Under the pieces are notes generated by a model. The model did no database searches and was not told where the DNA came from. It worked only from the letters and a program-made list of their open reading frames with translations. Positions 7,875 to 17,400 of a DNA stretch of 58,002 bases are shown here, in pieces (position 1 is the stretch's first letter; the number at the start of each line of letters is the position of its first letter). Source of the DNA: Lachnospiraceae bacterium (GTDB lineage: Bacteria > Bacillota > Clostridia > Lachnospirales > Anaerotignaceae); NCBI GenBank assembly GCA_910576545.1, contig CAJTKM010000021.1:1-58002 (forward strand), in the 5' to 3' direction. Both the position numbers and the translations under genes were made by a program.

Positions 7875-7929
7875 AAAACAATCCGGCGGCAAGCAATGCG
7901 GCGCGGATAGCATGGGGGCAGGAATTTAT

Positions 7930-8577
7930 ATGGATAAGCCTGGGTATTTTATATCTATCGAGGGCGGTGACGGCAGCGGCAAATCCACACAGATACAGAA
8001 GATAAAGGCGTATCTGGAGGAATGCGGCGCGGATGTGCTTCCGACGCGGGAGCCGGGCGGCACGCCCATTGCGGAACGGATACGGGAACTGATACTTGAC
8101 CCGGAAAACACCGCAATGGCCGCACGCGCGGAAATGCTGCTTTACGCGGCGGCACGCGCGCAGCATCTGGAAGAAAAAATTCTTCCCGCACTGGCAGCAG
8201 GCAGGACTGTGCTTACAGACCGCTTTACAGATTCCAGTATCGCCTACCAGGGCTATGGGCGCGGGCTTGGCGGCATTGTGGCGGAGGTAAACCGCATTGC
8301 TACGGACGGCAGGGAGCCAGACCTGACGTTTTTTCTGAACATCAGCCCCAAGGAGGGCATGACGCGGAAAAAACAGCAGGACAGCCATGAGCTGGACAGA
8401 ATGGAGCGGGAAAAAGCGGCGTTCCATGAAAGGGTATATCAGGGATACCTTGCGCTGGCAGAGGAAAGCGGCGGAAGGATATGCGTAATAGACGCGGGAC
8501 AGCCGCCAGATGCTGTGTTTGCGGAGATAAAGGAAGAATTAGACCGGCTGTTTGGCTTTGCGCCACGGCGCGGGTAA
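7930..8577 (+). CDS. tmk: Thymidylate kinase
   Basis: Phosphorylates dTMP to dTDP in the cytoplasm. 215 residues: P-loop EGGDGSGKST (about residues 10-19), DR-x motif TDRFTDSSIAYQG (about 96-108) and a LID-like region. ATG 7930 has GGGGGCAGG seven bases upstream; an in-frame ATG at 7912 has no good ribosome site, and a still longer reading would run into the MITE-like repeat. First gene of tmk-darA-holB-ricT-trmN6-rsmI, an order close to that near the origin of Bacillus subtilis. Confidence 0.95.
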   Translation: MDKPGYFISIEGGDGSGKSTQIQKIKAYLEECGADVLPTREPGGTPIAERIRELILDPENTAMAARAEMLLYAAARAQHLEEKILPALAAGRTVLTDRFTDSSIAYQGYGRGLGGIVAEVNRIATDGREPDLTFFLNISPKEGMTRKKQQDSHELDRMEREKAAFHERVYQGYLALAEESGGRICVIDAGQPPDAVFAEIKEELDRLFGFAPRRG

Positions 8578-8589
8578 GGAGGGATTTTT

Positions 8590-8916
8590 ATGAAACTTAT
8601 TATTGCGATTTTACAGGACGAGGATGCGGGAGAGGCAATCTCCCATCTGAATGAAGCGGGCTTTCAGGTGACAAGGCTGGCGACAAAGGGCGGGTTCCTG
8701 CGCGCGGGCAATACGACGCTGCTGGCGGGCGTGGAGAATGAGAAGGTAGACGAGGCGATAAAGATTATTGAAGAAAACAGCAAGGCGCGGACACAGTACG
8801 CAACGCTTCCCTCCTCCTGCGGGGCGATGCATGGGTTTATCCTTGCGCCGATTGAGGTGAAGGTCGGAGGGGCAACGGTGTTTGTGGTGGACGTGGAGCA
8901 GTTCCATAAGTTCTGA
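8590..8916 (+). CDS. darA: Cyclic di-AMP receptor, PII-like (DarA/PstA)
   Basis: A 108-residue PII-like protein (formerly DUF970, YaaQ) that binds cyclic di-AMP as a trimer. Signature stretches are MKLIIAILQDEDA at the N-terminus, TRLATKGGFLRAGNTT (about 28-43) and the C-terminal VGGATVFVVDVEQFHKF. Its position between tmk and holB is the same as in other Firmicutes. It starts 12 bases after tmk, so the two are cotranscribed. The downstream target is not known from sequence. Confidence 0.93.
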   Translation: MKLIIAILQDEDAGEAISHLNEAGFQVTRLATKGGFLRAGNTTLLAGVENEKVDEAIKIIEENSKARTQYATLPSSCGAMHGFILAPIEVKVGGATVFVVDVEQFHKF

Positions 8917-8942
8917 GGACTGCACTCCTGAAGACCTTGGGA

Positions 8943-9044
8943 CCCTGCCCTATGGCACCCTGCTGTGCAGGGCGGGCGAAGTCCGTTTTTGCCATAAGCA
9001 AAAATGCTTAACCCCGCAAGGGCTTTCAGCCCTTGACCCTTTTT
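8943..9044 (+). repeat. Modular GC-rich palindromic repeat, type P1 (forward copy)
   Basis: About 100 bases made of consecutive hairpins: CCCTGCTGTGCAGGG, a Gly-rich-looking GGCGGGCGAAGTCCG, TTTTTGCCATAAGCAAAAA, and AAGGGCTTTCAGCCCTT, ending CCCTTTTT. An inverted copy with the same order of parts lies at 18894-18994. It occupies the darA-holB gap. The last hairpin plus T run could work as a terminator. Confidence 0.75.
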
Positions 9045-9185
9045 CCAGACGCATGGTATGCGGCTGGGGAGGAAACGGAGAGATGGCGGCAGGGTTTTAG
9101 ACCTGACAGATGCGGTGGCTATTATGGGCAGGTTCTGGCAGGGTTTTGAACTTGTGAATATTGGAATAAATTGTTTTTGTTCCCG

Positions 9186-9262
9186 CAAAACGCAGTTTTG
9201 CGGAAAACGGGTCAAGGGACAGTGTCCCTTGCGGGAGTTTGAAGGCAGAGCCCTCAAGGTTT
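9186..9262 (+). repeat. Modular palindromic repeat fragment before holB
   Basis: CAAAACGCAGTTTTG, then AAGGGACAGTGTCCCTT and GAGCCCTCAAGG-type modules. Single modules recur at 55150-55305 (AAAACGTAGTTTTGCGG) and 57465-57480. The gap 8917-9300 therefore holds only repeat material, the holB ribosome site (AGGAG, 9286-9290) and no gene. Confidence 0.55.
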
Positions 9263-9300
9263 TTAGGCTCTTTCAGCGGTAAAAAAGGAGAAACGACGAC

Positions 9301-10281
9301 TTGTATACATTTCGGGAAATCTGGGGGAACAGCGCGCTGGTGCGTCATTTGCAGACAGCGGCGGCAGGCGGCCGTGTGTCCCATGCATATCTGTTTACAG
9401 GCGGCGCGGGTGCGGGCAAACGCATGTTTGCGAATACATTCGCGAAGGCGTTGCAGTGCGAAGGCGCGGGCGAACGCCCCTGCTGTACATGCGCAAGCTG
9501 CACTGCGTTTGACAGCGGCAACCATCCAGACGTCATTTATGTGCGGACAGAGAAAAAAAGCATCGGCGTTGACGAGATACGCGAACAGATACTGGAAACG
9601 GTGAATTTGAAGCCGTACCGTTTTGCCTGCAAAATTTATATCATGGAAAATGCGGATACTATGACCGTTCAGGCGCAGAACGCCTTGCTTAAAACGCTTG
9701 AGGAACCGCCGGTTTACGCTCGTTTTCTACTTTTGGCGGAACGCGCGGAGGCATTCCTGCCAACGATTCTTTCCAGAGTGGCGGTGATGCCGCTGCGTCC
9801 CCTGCCGGAACAGGAGATTGCCGCGTATCTGCGGGAAAAGGCACATGTCCCTGCTGAGGCCTGCGACAGCTACGCCGCTTATGCACAGGGGCGTATCGGG
9901 CGGGCGCTGGATTTATTGCAGGACGAGGACTTTCAGCAGCTCCGGCAGGATATCCTGCAAAAGGTGCAGGCTCTGCCCGGTATGTCTGAGGCAGACGTGC
10001 TGGCAATGGCAAAGGATTTGGAGGGTTATAAAAACGACCTCCGCTTTTTGGATATTATGGAACTCTGGTACCGCGACCTGCTGGCGGCAAAATGCCTGCG
10101 GGAGGAACGGTTTTTGGTGGAAAAGGAACAGAAAGACGCTGTTTTCCGCGCGGCAAAGGAACCGCCGGAACGGCTGGCGCGAAACGCGCGCGCCGTACAC
10201 GAAGCGCGGAAACGGCTGGCGCAGAACGCAAATTTTCGGCTGACGATGGAAGTTATGCTGATGGAGATAAAAGGAGATTGA
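9301..10281 (+). CDS. holB: DNA polymerase III delta' subunit
   Basis: Clamp-loader subunit that helps load the sliding clamp at the replication fork. 326 residues of the AAA+ clamp-loader type: AYLFTGGAGAGKR P-loop (about 28-41), a zinc-binding cysteine group (residues about 60-71, C-CC-C-C), and QNALLKTLEEPP (sensor region, about 123-134). A TTG start at 9301 follows AGGAG with 10 bases of spacing. It stops 5 bases before ricT. Confidence 0.92.
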   Translation: MYTFREIWGNSALVRHLQTAAAGGRVSHAYLFTGGAGAGKRMFANTFAKALQCEGAGERPCCTCASCTAFDSGNHPDVIYVRTEKKSIGVDEIREQILETVNLKPYRFACKIYIMENADTMTVQAQNALLKTLEEPPVYARFLLLAERAEAFLPTILSRVAVMPLRPLPEQEIAAYLREKAHVPAEACDSYAAYAQGRIGRALDLLQDEDFQQLRQDILQKVQALPGMSEADVLAMAKDLEGYKNDLRFLDIMELWYRDLLAAKCLREERFLVEKEQKDAVFRAAKEPPERLARNARAVHEARKRLAQNANFRLTMEVMLMEIKGD

Positions 10282-10286
10282 ACCCA

Positions 10287-11159
10287 ATGACAGAAGTGGT
10301 AGGAATACGCTTTAAGAAAGCGGGGAAAATGTATTATTTCGACCCTGCCGGACTGAAACTGGAAAAGGACGACGGCGCGATCGTGGAAACGGCACGCGGC
10401 GTGGAATATGGTACGGTGGTAAAGGGCAATATGGCTGTTGCGGAGGAAAATATTGTTTTTCCGCTGAAAACGGTGATGCGCATAGCCACGCAGGAGGACT
10501 GGAAAACGGTGGAAAGCAACCATAAGCGGGAAAGAGAAGCCTTTGATATCTGTCTGGAAAAAATTGCGCGGCTGGAACTGGAAATGAAGCTGGTGGACGT
10601 GGAAATGACGTTTGACCGCAACAAGCTGATTTTTTATTTCACATCTGACGGGAGGGTGGATTTCCGCGAACTGGTGAAGGAACTGGCGGCAGTGTTCCGT
10701 ATGCGCATTGAACTGCGGCAGATTGGCGTGCGGGACGAGGCGAAAATGCTCAACGGCATCGGTATCTGCGGCAGGCCGCTGTGCTGTGCGACATTCTTGG
10801 GCGATTTTCAGCCGGTTTCCATAAAAATGGCAAAGGAGCAGAACCTTTCGCTGAACCCGACGAAAATCAGCGGCATCTGCGGCAGGCTGATGTGCTGTCT
10901 GAAATATGAGGAGGACGTTTATGAGGAACTGAACCGCAGACTGCCGAAGGTGGGCGATATTATTGCAACGCCGGATGGGACGGGGGAGATACTCTCCACA
11001 AACGTGCTTTCCCAGCAGGTGAAAGCGGCGGTGCGCAAGACGGAAAATGACCCGCCTACGATTGCGTTTTACCATGTGGACGAGATTAAGCTGATTCGTT
11101 CCAAAAAGAGGAAAAAACAGCAGCCCGCGCCGGAGGAACTGAAAGCCTATGAGGACTGA
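10287..11159 (+). CDS. ricT: PSP1-domain protein RicT (YaaT)
   Basis: A 290-residue PSP1 protein. In Bacillus subtilis RicT joins RicA and RicF in the Y-complex, which carries iron-sulfur clusters and affects RNA processing, sporulation and phosphorelay. The cysteine sets are visible as GICGRPLCC and GICGRLMCCLKYE (about residues 157-205). ATG 10287 is the family-like start (MTEVVGIRFKKAGK). It overlaps the next gene by 11 bases. RicA/RicF are not in this window. Confidence 0.92.
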   Translation: MTEVVGIRFKKAGKMYYFDPAGLKLEKDDGAIVETARGVEYGTVVKGNMAVAEENIVFPLKTVMRIATQEDWKTVESNHKREREAFDICLEKIARLELEMKLVDVEMTFDRNKLIFYFTSDGRVDFRELVKELAAVFRMRIELRQIGVRDEAKMLNGIGICGRPLCCATFLGDFQPVSIKMAKEQNLSLNPTKISGICGRLMCCLKYEEDVYEELNRRLPKVGDIIATPDGTGEILSTNVLSQQVKAAVRKTENDPPTIAFYHVDEIKLIRSKKRKKQQPAPEELKAYED

Positions 11160-11892
11160 CGTGACCATACACCCGCATGAACGGCTGGACGACCTGCACA
11201 GGGGCGGCTATCATATCATTCAGGACCCGGGGCGGTTCTGTTTTGGGGTAGATGCGGTGATACTCAGCGGCTTCGCGCGGGTGAAGCGGGGCGAAAACGC
11301 ACTGGACCTGGGAACGGGAACTGGCGTGATTCCTGTTTTGCTGGCGGCAAAAACGGAAGGCAGGCACTTTACTGGGCTGGAAATACAGCCGGAAAGCGCG
11401 GAAATGGCGGCGCGGAGCGTCCGGCTGAATGAACTGGAGGAACGCGTTTCCATTGTGCAGGGCGATATTAAAGAGGCGGCAGGGATTTTCGGCGGCTCGA
11501 CGTTTGACGTGGTGGTGTCGAATCCGCCGTATATGAACAGCGGCGGCGGGCTGGTGAACCCGGGCGAAGCAAAGGCCATCGCGCGGCATGAGATTCTCTG
11601 CACACTGGAAGATGTTGCGGCGGCAGCGGGAAAAATACTCCGGCCGAAAGGGCGGTTTTATATGATACACAGACCGCACAGGCTGACGGATATTTTGACA
11701 GTATTGCGGCAGTATAAGCTGGAACCGAAGCGGGTGAGGTTTGTGCATCCGTATGTGGATAAACCTCCGACGATGGTGCTGGTGGAGGCTGGCAGGGGCG
11801 TCAGGCCGATGGTGAAGGTTGAAGCGCCGCTGGTGATTTACCGCGCGCCTGGGGAATATACAGAGGAGATTTATCAGATATACTATGAATGA
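11149..11892 (+). CDS. tRNA1(Val) (adenine37-N6)-methyltransferase-like protein
   Basis: A 247-residue SAM-dependent methyltransferase. Motif I is LDLGTGTGVIPVLLA (about 50-64) and motif IV is the adenine/N6 signature NPPYMN (about 126-131). This is the TrmN6/YabB type; modification of tRNA A37 is inferred from family. The start overlaps ricT by 11 bases and the order ricT-yabB-rsmI is conserved in Firmicutes. A small palindrome (GTGGGGCAGCGTCCCAC, 11901-11917) lies between it and rsmI. Confidence 0.88.
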   Translation: MRTDVTIHPHERLDDLHRGGYHIIQDPGRFCFGVDAVILSGFARVKRGENALDLGTGTGVIPVLLAAKTEGRHFTGLEIQPESAEMAARSVRLNELEERVSIVQGDIKEAAGIFGGSTFDVVVSNPPYMNSGGGLVNPGEAKAIARHEILCTLEDVAAAAGKILRPKGRFYMIHRPHRLTDILTVLRQYKLEPKRVRFVHPYVDKPPTMVLVEAGRGVRPMVKVEAPLVIYRAPGEYTEEIYQIYYE

Positions 11893-11940
11893 TAAAGGCT
11901 GTGGGGCAGCGTCCCACGGTTTTCGCAGAAAGGAAAAGGA

Positions 11941-12789
11941 ATGGCTGGGACACTCTATCTTTGTGCAACGCCTATCGGTAATCTGGACGATATTACACTG
12001 CGCACGCTAAAACTGCTGGAAAGCGCAGATGTTATCGCTGCGGAGGACACGCGCAATACACTGAAGCTATTGAACCATTACGAAATTAAAACGCCTATGA
12101 CAAGCTACCATGAGCATAATAAGGCGGGGAAAGGCCCTGTACTTCTGGAACGTCTGCAAAAGGGTGAAAACATCGCGCTTGTGACAGACGCGGGCATGCC
12201 GGGCATTTCCGACCCCGGTGCGGATTTGGTGCGGCTCTGCCATGCGGCAGGCGTGCCGGTGACGGCTGCACCGGGCGCATCGGCCGCTGTGACCGCACTG
12301 GTGCTTTCGGGGCTGGATACGCGGCGTTTTGTGTTCGAAGGATTCCTGCCGCCGGAGAAAAAGGAGCGCAGAGAAATTCTGCGGACATTGGAACGGGAAC
12401 ACCGGACAATGGTGTTCTACGAAGCCCCGCACCGCCTGCTGGATACGCTTGAGGAGCTTTGCGGCGTATTCGGCGCAGAACGGCAGACAGCCGCGGCGCG
12501 GGAGCTGACGAAGAAATTTGAAGAGGTACGCAGGGATACGCTGGGCGGACAGCTGGCGTATTTCCGTGAACATGCGCCGAAGGGCGAATTTGTGCTGGTC
12601 TGCGCGGGTTTTTCGCTGGAGGAACAACGGCACGAGGAACAGCAAGGCTGGGCACAGGTTTCTATTGAGGAACATATGGCGCGCTATCTGGCGCAGGGCA
12701 TGGGCGAAAAAGAAGCGATGAAACAGACCGCGAAGGATAGAGGCGTGCCAAAGCGGGAGATTTACCAATATTTGAAAAAAAATGATTAA
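11941..12789 (+). CDS. rsmI: 16S rRNA (cytidine1402-2'-O)-methyltransferase
   Basis: Ribose-methylates C1402 in the decoding centre of 16S rRNA. 282 residues of the tetrapyrrole-methylase fold: ATPIGNLDDITLRTL (residues 8-22), AAEDTRNT, LVTDAGMPGISDPG (about 80-93) and APGASAAVTAL. All are family hallmarks, and the length is normal. Confidence 0.95.
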   Translation: MAGTLYLCATPIGNLDDITLRTLKLLESADVIAAEDTRNTLKLLNHYEIKTPMTSYHEHNKAGKGPVLLERLQKGENIALVTDAGMPGISDPGADLVRLCHAAGVPVTAAPGASAAVTALVLSGLDTRRFVFEGFLPPEKKERREILRTLEREHRTMVFYEAPHRLLDTLEELCGVFGAERQTAAARELTKKFEEVRRDTLGGQLAYFREHAPKGEFVLVCAGFSLEEQRHEEQQGWAQVSIEEHMARYLAQGMGEKEAMKQTAKDRGVPKREIYQYLKKND

Positions 12790-12832
12790 ACGCCTGTTCG
12801 GATAACAGATACAGGAAGGGAGAGAAAAAGGT

Positions 12833-13204
12833 TTGAAGGAGTATTTTTCTGTTTTGACATGGCAGGATGTGTTCCTTGCGGCGTGTCTGGCGTATGTGAT
12901 TACCTATATCATCCGCAGTTTCCAGAGATGGATCGACAGAAGGGTGGAAAAGACGTTTGTAGTGCGTTCGCTTGACGTGCCGGGGGTCTATGAGAAATGC
13001 AGGGAGCTGTTCCCGATTGAAAAAATCACGTTCCAGGGGAAGGAATTTACGCGGGGTATGCGTGTGAAGGTAACGACGCAGCATGAAAATATCATTGAGG
13101 GCGAACTCATTGGCATGAACAAAATGAATCTGGTCTGCATCCGGACGAACAGCCAGATTATTGCGCATCAACTGGAAAAAATACAGGAAATACGCTCTAT
13201 TTGA
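12833..13204 (+). CDS. Small membrane-anchored protein of unknown function
   Basis: A 123-residue protein with one N-terminal hydrophobic segment (about residues 11-28, DVFLAACLAYVITYII) followed by a basic stretch and a soluble C-terminal domain with alternating beta-like segments. A TTG start at 12833 follows AGGAAGGGAGA. It closely follows rsmI and may end that operon. I do not recognise the family. Confidence 0.7.
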   Translation: MKEYFSVLTWQDVFLAACLAYVITYIIRSFQRWIDRRVEKTFVVRSLDVPGVYEKCRELFPIEKITFQGKEFTRGMRVKVTTQHENIIEGELIGMNKMNLVCIRTNSQIIAHQLEKIQEIRSI

Positions 13205-13457
13205 GGGGACGCATGAGGCGTTCGGCGGAGAAGGGCAACAGGATATGGAGAAAAAACGGGAAAGCCCTGCGGGATTGCAGGCTTTCCTGTTTTTGCGTTT
13301 CGGGCGGGCGTTTTGGCTGTGTAAGGCAGGAAGGACAGAGAAATTTTTTTGTTTGAATTTGACAAAAAAACAGAGGAATATGCTGAAAATAGCTTTGAAT
13401 TTTGTCTGATATGCTGATATTTATGGATTTTTAACGACATTTTAACGGATATATCTA

Positions 13458-13511
13458 TTGAATTTCCTTTGCAGGAGAATATAATGAAAGAGAAACAGAC
13501 CGGTCGGTCTG
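13458..13511 (+). promoter_or_regulatory. Promoter with a TetR-type operator
   Basis: TTGAAT (13458-13463) and TATAAT (13480-13485) with a 16-base spacer. Right at the expected transcript start lies the palindrome CAGACCGGTCGGTCTG (13496-13511), the GACC-GGTC type recognised by several TetR/LmrA-like repressors. The next gene encodes a TetR protein, so autorepression is likely. The promoter would also serve the overlapping activase gene. Confidence 0.75.
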
Positions 13512-13752
13512 ATAACGGGGCTCTGCCTAAGATCCTGGGCTCGCCCAAACCCGTCCGCTTTTTGAAAAAAGCGGAACAAAAGACTTTTGCTGCAACTGCG
13601 TGTTGCAGGAGAATAAAGGAAAAATGAAGCTATTTAGCAAGGGGCGCAGAGTATCGCAGGCAAAGGACAGAGCAAAGCAAGCCCTTGCGGGGTGCCGGAG
13701 GGGACGATGTTCCCATGGCCTTCATATTTTTGCAGAAAAGGGGGAACGCCAT
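13512..13752 (+). other. Long leader with hairpins before the TetR gene
   Basis: About 240 bases between the promoter and the TetR start. It contains a stem CCGCTT...AAGCGG (13555-13574), TGCAAC tgcg GTTGCA-type pairing near 13590-13607 and GC-rich fragments (CCCTTGCGGGG, 13681-13691) like the modular repeats elsewhere in the window. A reading frame runs through part of it in frame with TetR but has no family resemblance. No gene is called. Confidence 0.4.
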
Positions 13753-14430
13753 GTGAAAACAGAAAACGAAATTCTGGAAAAGGCTTTCGATTTGTTTCTG
13801 AAAAAAGGCTTTTCCGAAAGTTCTACAAACGAAATCATCCGCGAAGCGGGGCTGACCAAGGGCGGCTTTTATTACTCTTTCAAAAGCCGCGAGGATTTGG
13901 TGCGGCGCGTCATTGAGAAATACATAAAAACCTATTATCTGTGTCCGCTGCGGGAGATGGAGCAATGCTGGGAAGACGCACGGAAATCAGGCTGGCGCGG
14001 GGCTGCAACGGAACTGCTGCTTTGGAACGGGTTTTTCCGCCCTCTGCGGTTTGAAAATTACCGCCGGAGTATCTGCCGCGAGGATATCATGTTCCGAGAT
14101 TTTTACTTTCTGCTTTACGAGGGCATGAAAAAATTTCCGGAGGTTATTACGCTTTCACAGAAGTATGCGGCGGAAAAGGAACGATGCCTGCGGCGCATAC
14201 TGGAATGCGGGCAGGCGTGCGGGGAAATCCGGCGGGATATTGATTTGGAAAGCCATATCACAATGATTCTGGCGATGCAGGACGGAATACTTGCGCTGAA
14301 GGTGCTAGACGACGGCATCGACGATGAAGAAAAATACAGGAAAATACAGAAACAGGTCTGGGCGGAGATTGCTGCGCCCGAGGCTCAGGAAGGGTTTGCA
14401 GACGGGGGTGTTGCAAGTGCAGTATCTTAA
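13753..14430 (+). CDS. TetR/AcrR family transcriptional regulator
   Basis: A 225-residue repressor. The N-terminal HTH (residues about 5-50) shows [22 protein letters not shown] and [17 protein letters not shown], split by the turn. The rest is a helical ligand domain. GTG 13753 gives the usual TetR N-terminal length. It overlaps the activase gene by 14 bases, which couples the two, and a matching palindrome lies at the promoter upstream. The ligand may be an acyl-CoA or related acid, inferred only from the partner gene. Confidence 0.9.
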   Translation: MKTENEILEKAFDLFLKKGFSESSTNEIIREAGLTKGGFYYSFKSREDLVRRVIEKYIKTYYLCPLREMEQCWEDARKSGWRGAATELLLWNGFFRPLRFENYRRSICREDIMFRDFYFLLYEGMKKFPEVITLSQKYAAEKERCLRRILECGQACGEIRRDIDLESHITMILAMQDGILALKVLDDGIDDEEKYRKIQKQVWAEIAAPEAQEGFADGGVASAVS

Positions 14431-17400
14431 AGGCAAGGGAAATATATACCGCATGGGTATTGATATTGGTTCGACAACAGTAAAGGTGGTGCTGGCGGAC
14501 GCGGAAAACGGGATTGTTTTCAGCAGATACCGGCGGCATTTTTCCGAAATTAAAAAAACGGTCAAGGATATTTTGAAAGAGGCGCAGGAAAAGCTGGGAG
14601 ATGTCTGCTTTACCGCTATGATTACAGGCAGCGGCGGCGTTGCGCTGGCGAATGCCATTGGCGTGGAATTTATTCAGGAGGTTGTTGCAACGGCGAACGC
14701 TGTGGAAACGACCGCGCCAAAAACAGACGTTGCCATTGAGCTGGGCGGCGAGGACGCAAAAATCATCTACTTTTCCGGCGGGAACATAGAACAGCGCATG
14801 AACGGGGTCTGCGCTGGCGGCACAGGCTCCTTTATCGACCAGATGGCAAGCCTTTTGCAGACAGATGCAACCGGTCTGAATGAGCTGGCAAAGGGCTGCG
14901 AGGTCATTTACCCGATTGCTTCGCGCTGCGGTGTATTCGCGAAAACGGACATTCAGCCGCTTATCAATGAGGGCGCGAAAAAAGAGGATTTGGCGGCTTC
15001 TATTTTTCAGGCAGTTGTCAACCAGACCATTGCGGGGCTGGCGTGCGGCAAGCCCATTCGGGGGCATGTTGCTTTTCTGGGCGGCCCGCTGCATTTCCTT
15101 TCCGAGCTGCGCCAGAGGTTCATTGAAACACTCAAGCTGACGGACGAAACAACAGTTATCCCCGAAAATTCACATCTGTTTGCGGCATATGGCACGGCGG
15201 TTTCCAATAAACCGGACAGCGCGGAACTGGATTTCCCTTCCCTGCTGGGCAGGCTGGAAAACGGTGTTGAATTGAGCGCGGAGGTCAGTCGTATGGAACC
15301 GCTGTTCCGCAATGAAGCAGAATATGACGTATTCCGGGACAGACATGACAGGGACAAGGTGAAGCGTGTTCCTATTTCCAATTATCAGGGGGACGCGTTC
15401 CTTGGCATAGACGCGGGTTCCACAACGACAAAGGTTGCGCTGGTCGGCGAGGACGGCAGCCTGCTTTATTCCTTCTATGCGGGGAACGAGGGCAGCCCGC
15501 TGAACGTGGTGATGAAAAGCCTGAATGAGATGTATGACCTGATGCCGGAGGGCGTGACAATCCGCAATTCCTGCGTGACGGGCTACGGCGAAGGGCTGAT
15601 TAAAGAAGCCTTGATGATGGATTTAGGATATATCGAAACAGTGGCACACTACAAGGCGGCACAGTTCTTCAAGCCGGATGTTGATTTTATTCTGGACATC
15701 GGCGGGCAGGATATGAAGTGCATCCGTATCAAGGATAACGTAATCGACAGCGTACTGCTGAACGAAGCGTGTTCCTCCGGCTGTGGCTCGTTTATTGAAA
15801 CATTTGCGAAATCTTTGAATTATACAGTAGCGGATTTTGCGAAAATCGCGCTTTTTGCCAAAAACCCGATTGACCTTGGTTCCCGTTGTACGGTATTCAT
15901 GAATTCCCGCGTAAAGCAGGCGCAGAAGGAAGGCGCGGACGTGGCGGATATTTCCGCAGGGCTGGCGTATTCCGTTATCAAAAACGCCCTGCTGAAGGTG
16001 ATTAAAATTTCTGACCCGAAAGCGATGGGGAAATCCATGGTCGTGCAGGGCGGTACGTTTTATAATGACGCGGTGCTGAAAAGCTTTGAGATGATTAGCG
16101 GGCGGGAGGCTGTCCGTCCGGATATCGCGGGCATTATGGGTGCGTTCGGCGCGGGGCTTATCGCGCGGGACAAATATACCGCGGGCTATCAGACGACGCT
16201 TATTGGCAGAGAGGAAATGAATGCGCTGGAAGTCAAATCCGCGATGGCGCGTTGTCAGGGCTGTACAAACCACTGCCTGCTGACAATCAACCATTTCAGC
16301 GGCGGACGGCGTTTTGTTACGGGCAACCGCTGCGAGCGCGGGCTGGGCAAGGAGAAAATTGAGAACCCCGCGCCTAACCTTTACGAATACAAAAGGCACA
16401 GGCTGTTCGATTATGAGCCGCTGACGGCGGAGCAGGCAACGAAAGGCACGGTCGGCATTCCGCGCGTGCTGAATATGTGGGAGGATTACCCGTTCTGGTT
16501 TACGTTCTTTACGAAGCTGGGCTATCGGGTGGTGCTTTCCCCGTATTCCTCCAAGGCGGTATTTGAGATGGGCATGGAATCCATTCCGAGCGAATCCGTG
16601 TGCTATCCGGCGAAGCTGGTGCATGGGCATGTGATGTGGCTGATTGACAGGGGCGTGGATATGATATTCTACCCCGGCGTGGTCTATGAGCGGCGGGACA
16701 GCGCGGCGGCGGATAATAACTATAACTGCCCAATTGTGGCGTCGTATAATGAAAATATCAAAAACAATGTGGAGGATTTGAAGGAAAAAGATATAAAATT
16801 CCTGAACCCCTTCTTATCCCTCGATAAAATCGAAACCGTTATCAAGCGTATGACGGAGGAATTCGTGCCGCTTGGCTCTACGGAAAAGGAAATAAAGGCA
16901 GCCGTAAAGCAGGGCTGGGAGGAATGGACGCATTTCCGGCGCGATATGCAGAAAAAGGGCGAAGAAACGCTGAAATATATCCGCGAAAACAATATGACGG
17001 GCATTGTGCTGGCGGGGCGGCCCTACCATGCAGACCCTGAAATTAACCATGGTATCCCTGAGCTGATAGCGGGCTACCGCATTGCCGTGCTGACAGAGGA
17101 CAGCGTGGCGCATCTGGGGCATGTGGAACGGCCGACTGTGGTGCGTGACCAGTGGACATATCATTCCCGCCTGTATGAAGCGGCAGGGTTCGTGAAAACA
17201 CAGAAGAATTTGGAGTTTGTGCAGCTTAATTCCTTTGGCTGCGGGCTGGACGCTGTGACGACGGACGAAGTCAGGGCGATTCTGACAGCGGCAGGCAAAA
17301 TTTATACTGCGCTGAAAATTGACGAGGTGAATAACCTTGGCGCGGCAAGGATACGCGTGCGCTCGCTGATTGCGGCGATTGAGGACAGGAAGGAAAAGGG

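Noticed and set aside
7813-7929. A longer N-terminus for thymidylate kinase
   Set aside because: It is encoded partly by the MITE-like repeat and would precede the normal family start by nearly 40 residues.
8917-9300. Small genes in the gap before holB
   Set aside because: The short frames only follow the palindromic repeats and lack ribosome sites and family resemblance.
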